Shown here: positions 20,496-29,909 of the stretch, piece after piece
How the letters are laid out: each line of letters opens with the position of its first letter
How positions within the stretch are numbered: position 1 is the first letter of the stretch
Origin: Effrenium voratum
Lineage: Eukaryota; Sar; Dinophyceae; Suessiales; Symbiodiniaceae
DNA length: 64,000 nt
Assembly: GCA_963377175.1 (NCBI GenBank)
Contig: CAUJNA010000594.1
Coordinates: forward strand, 62,501 to 126,500
Reading direction: 5' to 3'
Translations under genes and position numbers: made by a program
Notes under the pieces: generated by a model
Seen by the model: the letters and a program-made list of their open reading frames with translations, nothing else
Told to the model about the DNA's origin: nothing
Database searches by the model: none

Positions 20496-21638
20496 TTGAG
20501 GCTTTTACATCGCTTTCAGGTATAGTCATCACATCACTTTAGGGCTTTCTGGTTTGCTGTCCCTTCTTTAGTTAGTCACCACGTCACTTTAGGGTTTCTG
20601 GTGCGCTGTCACTCCTTTAGGCAGTTACCACATCACTGTAGGGTTTCTGCTGCGCTGTCGCTGCTTCAGGTAGTTACCACATCACTTTTAGGGTTTCTGC
20701 TGCGCTGTCACTTCAGGTATAGTCACCACATCACTCAAGGGTTAGGGTTTAGCTGTCACTTCTTCAGGTAGTTACCACATTACTTTTAGGGTTTCTGCTG
20801 CGCTGTCACTTCTTGAGGTAGTCACCACATCACTTTAGGGTTTCTGGTGCGCTGTCACTTCTTCAGGTAGTTACCACATCACTTTTAGGGTTTTTGCTGC
20901 GTTGTCACTTCAGTTATAGTCACCACATCACTTTAGGGTTTTCTGGTTTGCTGTCACTTCTTTATGTAGTCACCACATCACTTTAGGGCTTTCTGGCTTG
21001 CTGTCACTTCTTGAAGTAGTCACCACATCACTTTAGGGTTTCTGGTGCGCTGCCACTCCTTTAGGCAGTTACCACATCACTTGAAGGTTTCTGCTGCGCT
21101 GTCGCTTCTTCAGGTAGTTCCCGCATCACTTTTAGGGTTTCTGCTGCGCTGTCACTTCAGGTATAGTCACCACATCACTCTAGGGTTTAGGGTTTAGCTC
21201 TCACTTCTTCAGGTAGTTACCACATCACTTTTAGGGTTTCTGCTGCGTTGTCACTTCAGTTATAGTCGCTGTCACTCCTTTAGGCAGTTACCGCATCACT
21301 TTAAGGTTTCTGCTGCGCTGTCGCTTCTTCAGGTAGTTCCCACATCACTTTTAGGGTTTCTGCTGCGCTGTCACTTCAGGTATAGTCACCACATCACTCT
21401 AGGGTTTAGGGTTTAGCTGTCACTTCTTCAGGTAGTTACCACATCACTTTTAGGGTTTCTGCTGCGTTGTCACTTCAGTTATAGTCGCTGTCACTCCTTT
21501 AGGCAGTTACCACATCACTTTAAGGTTTCTGCTGCGCTGTCGCTTCTTCAGGTAGTTACCACATCACTTTTAGGGTTTCTGCTGCGCTGTCACTTCAGGT
21601 ATAGTCACCACATCACTCTAGGGTTTAGGGTTTAGCTG
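20496..21638. repeat. Minisatellite with TTTAGGG words inside the retroelement
   Basis: More than 20 imperfect units of about 45-50 bp built on TTCAGGTAGTTACCACATCA and TTTTAGGGTTTCTGCTGCGC. Four places (near 20741, 21181, 21399 and 21619) carry GGGTTTAGGGTTTAG-type runs or a variant, the plant-type telomere word also reported for dinoflagellates. Higher-order repetition is visible because blocks of about 240 bp recur (compare 21100-21240 with 21320-21460). Confidence 0.9.
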
Positions 21639-21639
21639 T

Positions 21640-22860
21640 CCGATGGACGCCCGACAGCGTTCCTTCAGGTTATGATTGTCCATCACCATGCTGGCCGCGT
21701 ACCACAGGTCGTCATCCAAAGTGGGAAGGACTTCCAACAGGGTTGCCGTGGTGGTCCACTGCAGGGAGGCGGCAAAATGGGCGTCTGCATCCAGCCCATA
21801 TCCTACCTTGTGGTTGTAGGCCCCATGCTGCTTGCCCGCCGCCAGCCGCTGACACCTCCGACTAGCGTTGGACAAGGAGGGTGGTCCCAAGTAGCAAGTA
21901 AAGGGTTCCTGGTTCAACAGGTCCTCCAACAGGCCACTGGAAAGATTGGAACGTAGAGCTTGCGAAAGGCCAAAATTACATCCTCCTGAGGAAACCAGAG
22001 TGACATCGACTGCAGGGCGTCACCGCCGCGGATCGATCCCATGATGGCCGCTGCCCTGACTGAGCACAGAGCCCGGGCTTGCCTATGCCGCCGCCCAGTG
22101 ACTCTGGGCAGGCTAGCCTTGGCATCCGGATGGGTCGCATCAAAGACCATCCCAGCCAGCGCGTCTGCCTCGCAGACACCGTCCTGGCCGCAATCACATG
22201 CCAGCCGCTTGCCCTGCAGCGAAGGCAGCTCCGCCTGCAAATTGGCGAGGACAAAGTCCACGTAGATCGTCCGTCGTACAGTGTGCCCCTGCACGAACGG
22301 TGATGCCCTCTGTGACCGTGGGACCCGGTGGGAGTGGTGGCCCTGCCCCATGTAAACCACGTCCGGCGGCAGCTTGCCATCTGCGAGTACGTCAGCCACC
22401 CGTACCACCGTAGGCAGCCGCGCCCGCTCCTCGGGATGCAGTGGTGGCAACCCGAGTGTGATGGCCAGCGGAATTGCCCAGCTGCGCATAGCTCTGGGAT
22501 CGATATCCAGCCAGTGCTGCCTGCGGCCACACGCCTCCAGCGGCGGCATCCGTGGCACGTGGAGTCGGGCATGCCCTTCTCGGGCCGCCCACCAACTGAC
22601 CGAGACCGCAATTGCGAAGGCCAGGGTGGCCGAATATTCCGCTTCTTCCTTCGACGGGAATTGGTGCCTCCCCTGGATGTCCTCCCAAGGATCCCACTCC
22701 CATGCTGCATGCTGATGGTGGCATTCGCGAGGGTGAATCAGCTCGATCTCCTGGATGTTGTGCCGCAGCCGCTGGTGTTTGCAACGCGCTGACATAAAGA
22801 CGCATGCCGAATACGTCGTGTCATACCAGCGACCGACTCCATCATGGTCTCCTCCTGAGG
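21640..22860 (-). pseudogene. Cys-rich C-terminal region of the methyltransferase-like ORF
   Basis: The minus-strand frame is open from 23065 to 21914. After WYDTTYSACVFMSARCKHQR and FPSKEEAEYSATLAFAIAVS it reads WLDIDPRAMRSWAIPLAITL, and then ELPSLQGKRLACDCGQDGV and CEADALAGMVFDA. The L-x-G-K-x-L-x-C-D-C ... C-x-x-D-x-L pattern resembles small Cys-rich domains of the DUF4326 type. A further frame (21929-21640) reads LPTLDDDLWYAASMVMDNHN up to the minisatellite edge. The function of this region in the element is not known. Confidence 0.5.
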
Positions 22861-23300
22861 GAGGGACCAATGGAGGCTTCGAGCCGGGTTCTCCCGCAGG
22901 GCCCCTCTGCCATCGTCCGCGATAGCCTGGAGCTGCTTCAGAATCCAGGAACATGCCGCACCCGCCTTTGGTTCTTGGGGTCAAGCCCGGGCAAACCTTC
23001 TGGGTGTACTTCAGAACGCAGTGGCTTGGGACCTGGGCAGCCGCCCGCAAAGGTTCTAGTAGCAATCTCTCTGGCCCTGGATTTCGTGGAGCAATCTAAA
23101 CTGCGGCTGTGAAGGCTGCTGACCGCATCGTTGCCTCCAGTGGCTTGTTGCCTCAACGGGTTGGACAGGTCGTGCCCCGGGTCCAGAGACCAGTCGATGG
23201 GCAGCACCCTCCAGCCACAGAACAGAAAAGCCTTTGCCAGGGGCATGTTGGACGTTCCGACCCTATGAGGGAGTCCCCCTCCCCCCGAGGATCGCAGCGC
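22840..23300 (-). pseudogene. Methyltransferase-like region of the retroelement
   Basis: One frame gives AKAFLFCGWRVLPIDWSLDP, GHDLSNPLRQQA, SLHSRSLDCSTKSRAREI and LRSEVHPEGLPGLD. At about 22.93 kb the reading shifts to a second frame (LQAIADDGRGALRENPARSL then HWSLPQEETMMES) and at about 22.85 kb shifts back to the first. A G-W-R-V-L-P-I-D-W strand pair followed by an R-E-N-P motif resembles a Rossmann-type SAM methyltransferase, close to the cytosine-5 class whose motif VI is E-N-V. The two compensating frameshifts show decay. Assignment rests on pattern memory and needs a profile search. Confidence 0.5.
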
Positions 23301-23469
23301 ACCTGTGCTGGCCGTTGGGGCACGACTGCCCCGCCTTGCATTGCCCGTGCTGGAAAGCTTGGCATAGCACGGTGCCATTTTTCATGGCGCGCGCGACCGC
23401 TCTCCCCACGATCGGCTTTGCCAACGGGGGTTTGCCCCCCCGTGCTGCCGGCTTGGCAGGTGACCCCTG

Positions 23470-24237
23470 CTAGCGCTCCTTGGTAGGCGCCGAGAAATTC
23501 CAGGCCGGGGCCCAGTGAGCGTCGCGTGCCTCGTATGTGGCCTTGATGACCTGGCCCAGCGTCAGGGTGGACTCCCTGAAACGGCTTACCCAGTCTGCCC
23601 TCTCCTTGGTGTCTCTCTGCAAGAGCCATCCGAGTCGGCTAGCATGGGGCAGGCTGGCCGAGGTGCGCCGGGCTCTCGCGTGGTAGCGCATTACCACGTC
23701 CCAGGGCGTAGGCCAGCAGCAACGTGAAGAGCCTGTCCAGGTACGTCTCCCAGTCCTGGTGCCCGGGCTGCTCGTCGTCCGGCTCCTCCGTCCACAGGCC
23801 TTCTCCAAGCTTGCGCTTCTTGCAAGGTTTTCACCTTCCAGAAGGATGTCACGCACAGGAGACGCTTGGACATTTCGAGATGTGGAGGCGGCCCAGGCCA
23901 GACGCGCCTCCTTGAACCAAGACTGCACGCCGACACCAGGTGCCAATGAACGGGAACTTGAGGCCGCCAAGAGACCCGTCACATCTTGCACAATGGGCAT
24001 CAATGAAGGGTGCAAATTGTAAGTGGGGTATCTCCCCGCTATCAGCCACGGGCAGGGGCGTTTGCACGAAGGGGGCATGCAACACTTCCACAGCCGAAAG
24101 CCAGAGCAGCCGGGCCTGGCCGTGATTCCCCTGCTGCAGCAAATTGCCCACAGGCGCTTGAAGTCGAGGTAGGCGCCTGTGGACAAGATAGGACGATCCG
24201 TGTGAACGGCCAAGTCAACTCCTGGAACTGCCAACAT
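23470..24237 (-). CDS. N-terminal ORF of the retroelement (gag-like position)
   Basis: A 255-codon open frame begins with MLAVPGVDLAVHTDRPILST just inside the A1 repeat. It has no zinc knuckle, and the lower part (about residues 140-170) is Arg/Ser/Thr-rich, suggesting a frameshift. C-terminal text such as RDTKERADWVSRFRESTLTL is protein-like. By position it could be a gag-type protein. No tyrosine recombinase signature (R ... H-x-x-R ... Y) was seen. Confidence 0.4.
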   Translation of the reverse strand: MLAVPGVDLAVHTDRPILSTGAYLDFKRLWAICCSRGITARPGCSGFRLWKCCMPPSCKRPCPWLIAGRYPTYNLHPSLMPIVQDVTGLLAASSSRSLAPGVGVQSWFKEARLAWAASTSRNVQASPVRDILLEGENLARSASLEKACGRRSRTTSSPGTRTGRRTWTGSSRCCWPTPWDVVMRYHARARRTSASLPHASRLGWLLQRDTKERADWVSRFRESTLTLGQVIKATYEARDAHWAPAWNFSAPTKER

Positions 24238-24275
24238 TCGACAAGTAACCCTTGCCGAACATGCAAAAACCAGAA

Positions 24276-24389
24276 GTTAAAAACTAGCCAGTTTGGATCA
24301 TACTTGAGCCAAAAGGCCCCGCATGATCCAATACACTCCTTGCAGAATGAAGCCTGTAAACCCAAGCCTTCCAACCTGATACAGGATTA
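24276..24389 (-). repeat. A1 repeat, predicted 5' end of the retroelement
   Basis: 114 bp matching A2 at all but one base. It has the inverted arms at 24293-24301 and 24323-24331. On the minus strand the core contains TTTTGGCTCAAG, identical to the last 12 nt of the dinoflagellate spliced leader. Confidence 0.85.
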
Positions 24390-24683
24390 GGATCGCCGAC
24401 CTCACTCCCCAGGATCTGGGGCCCTGTAACTCGGCGGCTGGCAACCCGTGAAAATTGCAAGGTGTTGCCCCTTCAGCTGTCAGTGGGGGGGTGAAGCAAC
24501 CCGCATTCCCAGCCCTTTCCATGTTGGCCGCAAGAACTGGGTCGCAACCCCTTACGCCCAAAGCTTGTCGGGTGAGGTGCTTTGATCCCCACCCACCAGT
24601 GATTCTTAACGCAGGGTTGGAACCCTCCCTACATCACATGCCTTGCACCCGGAGGAGTGGCTGCATCAACCCTGTTGCGGCAC

Positions 24684-24778
24684 CGGCGCGCCCGCGCCTT
24701 GCAGCACCTTCTTGCCGTCGTTCACGCCGCAGAGAACCACCGCGATGTCGAAGCCTAGATCGATGACCTTTGGTCCGC
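24684..24778 (-). CDS. Gene C, exon 5: SGNH hydrolase block III
   Basis: GTCTCAG acceptor and GTGCC donor bound 95 bp reading GGPKVIDLGFDIAVVLCGVN then DGKKVLQGAGAP on the minus strand. VVLCGVNDG is SGNH block III (G-x-N-D), whose Asn helps form the oxyanion hole. It ends on a codon boundary, as exon 6 requires. The donor lies about 290 bp before the right end of the retroelement. Confidence 0.65.
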
Positions 24779-25404
24779 CTGAGACGCCGCCCACAAAGCA
24801 AAAGATGGCAGGGCAGCTGGCTGTGGGTCAAAAATAGGTACCCAAAATGGCACCCTGGTAAATGGTCCCCTGGTGGTTTAATTTTGACCCATACCCAGCT
24901 GGGAATGAACAGCCTGGGCTGCTGGAGGACAACCCAGCTGCCCAGCGGCGCGAACGGTAGAAAAAGAGGGGGCCCCTTTGCGGTTGACCATGTTAGCTGG
25001 GGAGCCAAGAGCAAGAGGAGCGCCTTGGGGTGCGCTAAACGCTAACTAGCATATCAAGCCAAGGCTTCACTGGCTGTCACCACGGCAAAGTGGGCAAGAA
25101 GCCAAGAAACTAGGCAAGGATCAATATAGCCTTTTGTTGAGAATATGGAGCACACGTGCCAAGCTTGAGGGGCGTGGGCCAAAACTTGTCGGCTACCGCA
25201 CCCCACATTTTTTATTTAAAAATAGAAAAATGAGCAAACTGGCAGAGAATATGGAGCACACACGCCTAAAACTTGTTGGCTACTGTTCCCCAAAAAAAAC
25301 TCTGGCAAAAAGCAAAAGAAAACGAGAAACTGGCACCCCCCCAAAAAAAAGAAGCACCAGCAACCCGAAAACCCCACGGGCCCTACCCCGAAAAAAAAAA
25401 AGAA

Positions 25405-25524
25405 GTGTCGGGCCAAAGCGCCCAGCAGCGCGTGCAGCTCCCGCACGTCCGCGCCGTTGGCCGCCACGGTGCGCCACTCCACCGGCTGCCGCTGCAACTT
25501 GGCCAGGCGCTCCGCGCACGCCGC
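25405..25524 (-). CDS. Gene C, exon 4: SGNH hydrolase block II
   Basis: TTTCGGCAG acceptor before base 25524. The frame reads AACAERLAKLQRQPVEWRTV then AANGADVRELHALLGALARH. W-x-V-A-x-N-G-A-D-V-R-E-L is the block II strand-turn-helix of SGNH hydrolases, with the conserved oxyanion Gly. The 3' end runs into an A/T-rich stretch and is approximate. Confidence 0.6.
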
Positions 25525-26279
25525 CTGCCGAAACCAGAGGCAGGCCATGCGGGCCATGCGGCGTACGCCATGGGAATCAAAGCCCACGGCAAAACCCCCA
25601 GTGAACGGGACCCAATCCAACCACTAAAATAGGTCCTAACATGGGTGGTGAATTCACCTACCAACCAAAATGGTTGGTTTTGAACAATATCTGGAGACAT
25701 GCATGCACAAGGTGGAACGTTGTATGAGGTCAAGCCTGGCTCGATTTGGTCGTTGGCCAGAAGTGCCAACACGATTCCCCGCCCAAACGGAAAAGCAGGT
25801 GCGTCCGGGCAAAATGCAGCGAGCGGTCGGAATAGGGAGAGCCCCATGGCTTGGGATTGTCGGGTTGGTGGGACTTACCTCTCTCTCCCCCTACTTTTCA
25901 GACCAAAGTCACGCAGTGGTGCTGAAAAAGGCACGCCGACAAGATGCACAAAGCGCGCGCCTGCAGTGGGGCGGCCACTTTGGCCCCAACGCCAACCTTA
26001 AGTCAGCCACTCACACTGTAGCGGCTTGCCAAGACGAAAGGTGCAACTGACCACAAGCTCCGCCACGTTGTTATTTACTTTGTCACTTGGGCGCGCGCTG
26101 ACAGAAGGACCCCAAGTTGCCCAATGGCAGTCCCTTTTTTGGTGAGTCACTCCCAGTAGGGAACCGGCCAGTATCCAGAAAAAAGGAACAAAGGGAGCGA
26201 AGCCATGCGACTGAGCAACTGGAAAGCCACTCAAACTTAGTGCCATCCTCGCATATCGAACCTGAAGCTAACTTGCTCC

Positions 26280-26348
26280 ATATTGCACTCTGAATCTGCC
26301 AGGCTGCAGCAATGGAGTCGCCAACAAAGAGCAGCCTTACAGGCTTTC
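26280..26348 (-). CDS. Gene C, exon 3: SGNH hydrolase block I (GDS)
   Basis: GGTCCAG acceptor before base 26348. The frame reads KPVRLLFVGDSIAAAWQIQS on the minus strand. The hydrophobic strand RLLFVGDS carries the nucleophilic Ser of the SGNH/GDSL superfamily. Block II follows one exon later and block III about 65-70 codons later, as expected. The 3' end is approximate. Confidence 0.65.
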
Positions 26349-26519
26349 CTGGACCGAGATGCAACCGCGTTCGGGCCATGTTGAACAAGATGGGGCATTG
26401 AAGGCTTCTTTGTAGGCGGCTGTTGCGATCAGCGCCTTGTTTCATCCAGAAGGCGTTGCCCTTCCTTGGGGTATCTTCCAGCCGGCCCACCCCCCGAGAC
26501 GGCCCCCCCGAGACGGCCC

Positions 26520-26582
26520 TCCGATGCGACAGTCCTTGAAAAGCGTGGCCGGCTCTTCCGTGGCGCTCGCCCAGCGGCTCGA
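26520..26582 (-). CDS. Gene C, putative exon 2
   Basis: CCCGGCAG acceptor before base 26582. The minus-strand frame reads SSRWASATEEPATLFKDCRI. It is short and protein-like, placed between the N-terminal exon and block I. The donor is not resolved. Confidence 0.4.
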
Positions 26583-26614
26583 CTGCCGGGAGAAAATCAT
26601 CGGAGAGCCCGAAT

Positions 26615-26672
26615 ATGTGTATATATATATATATAGATAGATACAAATATACATATATATATATATATATGT
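26615..26672. repeat. TA/GATA microsatellite
   Basis: TATATA runs interrupted by GATAGATA, in the intron upstream (minus strand) of gene C exon 2. Confidence 0.9.
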
Positions 26673-27194
26673 GGGTAGATAAGGAAGCTGCCCAGGCAAT
26701 TTCTAACCCTTCATACCGGAGTTGTTCATCTGGTCACCGTATGGGGAACCACCGCCCCAAAGATCCGAAAAAATCAACAGGTAGCCCAGGACAAAGGGAA
26801 ACAGCCTTGGAACATCTGGGGAGCCCGATCTCAAATGCAGCGGAAACAATGTAGAATACCGCTGCAAGTGAGCTGCGCACTGTGCAACAGATAAGGCCAT
26901 ACTTTTCTGGTGTCAAACCCCAAATGGGAATGGCACACATCACGTGGCCTTGGCTTGATCAACAACTGCCAGATGTTGGTCGAAACCCATTCCCGCCGCC
27001 CCCCCCCCCCCGGTGCGGGCGCTAGTTCGGGCGCTGCCTGCAACAACGACTCAGCCCTTTACTCTCGCAAGAGACCCTGCAAAAAAAGAAGCCTGGCTCC
27101 CAGCCCTCAAAACCCAGGTCGCGCACTTCATCTGCGCCACGCCCAGCTTCGTTTGCTTTCCAAGCCGACGGCCGAGCTTCCCCCGCCTGGGCAC

Positions 27195-27295
27195 CGATAG
27201 CTCCACCGCAAGTGCGCGGCCTGGCCGAAGCCCAGCACCGACAGCCCCCCGGCGCCCACGGCGCCGCAGCGCAGCGCCCGGCGCAGGCGGCTCAT
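27195..27295 (-). CDS. Gene C, exon 1: signal or transit peptide
   Basis: ATG at 27293-27295 opens MSRLRRALRCGAVGAGGLSV then LGFGQAAHLRWSYR, an Arg-rich start and a Gly/Ala/Leu hydrophobic core, resembling a signal or plastid/mitochondrial targeting peptide. A GT donor follows base 27195. The same frame is open upstream (DMQPVLPGLPERSVGVR), so an earlier start is possible. Confidence 0.45.
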
Positions 27296-28639
27296 CCTGA
27301 CGCCGACGCTGCGCTCGGGGAGCCCCGGAAGAACCGGCTGCATGTCGAAAGTCGAGAAGTTGCCAAAACTTCGCGTAGAACCACCCGAACGATTGGTAGA
27401 GGGGACCTCCTTCTCAGACGCCCCCGAAAATGAGTATCCATTCTGACTTTCAGGCAGGCAACCCCAATAGCGGAAGTTGTTGGTGCTTATTGAAGGCCTC
27501 CCATACTTGGCCCATGTGTCGAGCCAAACAACAACCTTCTTGTTGGCATGCATGTGCAAAAGTACGTTCCTCCAGAATTTCCTCGTAGCCCAGTGCAATG
27601 ATACATGCTATCCCGTCCTCAATGAATGTGAAACTGGAGGGGACAAGCTACCTGCCGGCCAGGAATGCAGCACGCGCAGCTCTGCAAGCATTCGCAAGCA
27701 TGCACAAGCAAAGGACCGGCCTCGACCAGCATTGGCTCGGAAGTCGGGAAGAATGGTGAAATGGCTGCAGCGAGCGGTAATGTCTGCTAATGCAATAACA
27801 CATGTCAAGAAAACACTGTTGACAAAGCTCACCCAGGACCTTGAGGCCTTGCCTGCGATTTGACCCCGGCCCTAACTCAGGCGAGTTGAAGCGGCACCGC
27901 AACAGGACCACATGCAGTCGTCCTAGCGACTGCACCTGCGCCTCGTGCACTTGAACCCTGGCAGTTCCGCTTGGGGCCCGGCGTCCAAGGCCTGCTTGCC
28001 CTTCCTGATTTTCATGGCCACCATGCCTCAAGAGCACCGAACCAGGCGCGCTCGAATCACCCAATGCAAACGCGCGCAGGCGCGGCTGCAAGCAGTGGAC
28101 GCACGAGAAGGGGCGAGGGCCCGGCCGTTGCAAAGGCCCAAGAAGACAGCGAAGCCAAACTGCGCCTGGTGCTGGCAAGGGCACCAGCATGTGACGGAAG
28201 GGAGGGGCAAAGTTGTTTCTGCACCGCGGCTTCTGGGATGTTTCCTTTGATCAAGCTACTAGGGCAAATCGACAGGCATGGCCTTTGCAGCACACTTCGG
28301 GCATGAGGCTTTGACCCGCTCCAACGTTGCACACGGCCACTTCCTGTTTCTAGATTGCGGAAGAAGCAAACGTTGCTCCATGAGGATGAGCACGCCTTCT
28401 TGTACATTGACAAGCTTCGTGCTGCCAGTCAGAAAAGCGAATGGCAAATCCCAAGATGCACACGTTCAACTGGTGATTGGAAGACGGTCCCATCACAACA
28501 GCCTTCACCCAGAAGGTCATTGTCGGAATGGAGCCTCGGAAAGGCTTCACAACTGAATTCCCGCGCAGACACACAGGCGTCTATGCACATATGTACCTGT
28601 CTGCATGGATGATTGTATGTGTGCAGGCTCGTGGAACCG

Positions 28640-28870
28640 TAAGTGCCAGTATGCCTGCAAATATGCACGTATGCATGCATGTACACATGATGTGACATGT
28701 GCACATGATGTGACATTTGCATGAATGCATGCATGCATGTGTACATGCATCAATACGTGTATGCATATATGCATGTATGCAAGTATGTGCACGTACGCAC
28801 GCATGCATGCATGCATGTATGCATGAATTCATGCACGCATGTACATGCATGCATGTGTGCGTTCCTAAAC
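28640..28870. repeat. Alternating purine-pyrimidine tract (GCATGTAT-rich)
   Basis: Long run of words such as GCATGCATGTACATG and GTATGCATATATGC with near-perfect purine-pyrimidine alternation and many short palindromes. It is non-coding despite open frames full of Met, His and Cys. Confidence 0.85.
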
Positions 28871-29169
28871 AGCGCAGGACAAAGTGCGGGAGAAAGTGCT
28901 GGACAAAAAACCTGTCCTGGGGGCTCCGAGTGACTTCCGAGTGGTTTTCAAAGGGTTTGGTTTTGCGTGCGCGAAGCCTGGCGGGCGTTTGCCTGAGGGT
29001 TTGTCCTGGGTTTATTGGGCCTAAGCACGTGTCAAACCTGTCCGGCAACTTGTCTAGGAGTTTGTCCGGCTGATGTTGCGCCCTCAAAGTTGTCCGGAGG
29101 GTTGTCTGGGGGGTTGCTGGCTCAGCCCTCTTGATACAACATCTTGTTGTTTATGCAGAACTGCCTCTG

Positions 29170-29318
29170 CCAATGCATGCACGCACGCACGCACGCACGC
29201 ACGCATGCATGCATGTATGTATGTGTATGGCTTGTCAAATGCATGTATCTGCTCCTGCGTATACGTATCTCTGTCTCTCTGTCTCTGCGCCGCTCTGTCT
29301 CTCTCTCTCTCTCTCTTT
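29170..29318. repeat. ACGC/ATGC and CT microsatellites
   Basis: GCACGCACGCACGC passes into ATGCATGTATG (about 29170-29225), followed by interrupted CT runs (29272-29318) just outside the copia element's left terminal repeat. Confidence 0.9.
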
Positions 29319-29426
29319 CTCGATAAAGAATCAGACTGTTGTTTCCTACAAGTTTTGTAATGCTGTTAACCCAAGCAAACCTGTAGTCTGCACAGCTCCT
29401 GTTTTGCATGGGCTCATGGATGTAGT

Positions 29427-29487
29427 AAAAGCTCACGGCCTGCGCGCATGTACAAGCTATGTAGTACAACACCACATGTGCATTGAC
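29427..29487 (-). repeat. Copia terminal direct repeat, left
   Basis: 61 bp, 53 of 61 identical to 35225-35285 in direct orientation (AAAAGCTC ... GTAGTACAACACCAC). Much shorter than a usual LTR, so it is either an LTR remnant or a dispersed repeat. Confidence 0.55.
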
Positions 29488-29909
29488 ATGGCCCCTCAGT
29501 TAAAAGATCTTGTAGCATCTTTCAACTGAAGTGGAAATTGCAGTATTGACAGTAGTGATGCAAACAGATGTTGTTCATCCATGCTACTGTAGTGAAAAGA
29601 AAAGGTGTAGTCCTCAGTAGCTCACGCTGTTCAAGGTTCAGTCCCTGTCACACTGAACGGAGTTGGTGAGGAGTCACCTGATGTGGTAGTCCAGCATGTA
29701 GTTTCATGCATGGTTGCGCCAGTAGTCCTGTTGGGACTGCCGAAGATCTTGTAGCGCTTGAACCGTGTTGGGCTCGCTCGTGTAGTTCAGGATTTCCTGA
29801 CCCGAGCCCCGTGTCCTGTTGTAGTCTTTGATGGGGTTGACCGGCATTGTGATTTGTAGTTGCCTAGTGCATCTGAACCATGGGTGTTGGTCAAGAGGTA
29901 GTGGCCGTA

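Larger units (their letters stand above)
17776..24389 (-). mobile_element. Split-direct-repeat retroelement (PAT/Ngaro-like ends), decayed
   Basis: Read on the minus strand, the order is A1 (24389-24276), internal region, B1 (18443-18229), A2 (18228-18115), a 124-bp gap, B2 (17990-17776). A1 and A2 are 114 bp with one mismatch; B1 and B2 are 215 bp with four. B1 abuts A2 exactly. This is the split direct repeat structure of PAT/Ngaro tyrosine-recombinase retrotransposons, in which the B2-A1 junction of the circular form is copied as B1A2. Internal coding, in order: an unidentified N-terminal region, a methyltransferase-like region, a Cys-rich region, reverse transcriptase and RNase H, with several frameshifts. 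No tyrosine recombinase could be recognised. The element lies in the exon 5-6 intron of gene C. An LTR interpretation does not explain B1/B2. Confidence 0.7.

Noticed and set aside
20496..21638. CRISPR-like array
   Set aside because: Units are contiguous and imperfect without unique spacers of constant length, in a eukaryotic retroelement. It is a minisatellite.
18115..24389. Ordinary LTR retrotransposon with 114-bp LTRs
   Set aside because: It would leave the B1/B2 pair, and the exact abutment of B1 and A2, unexplained. The split direct repeat model explains all four.
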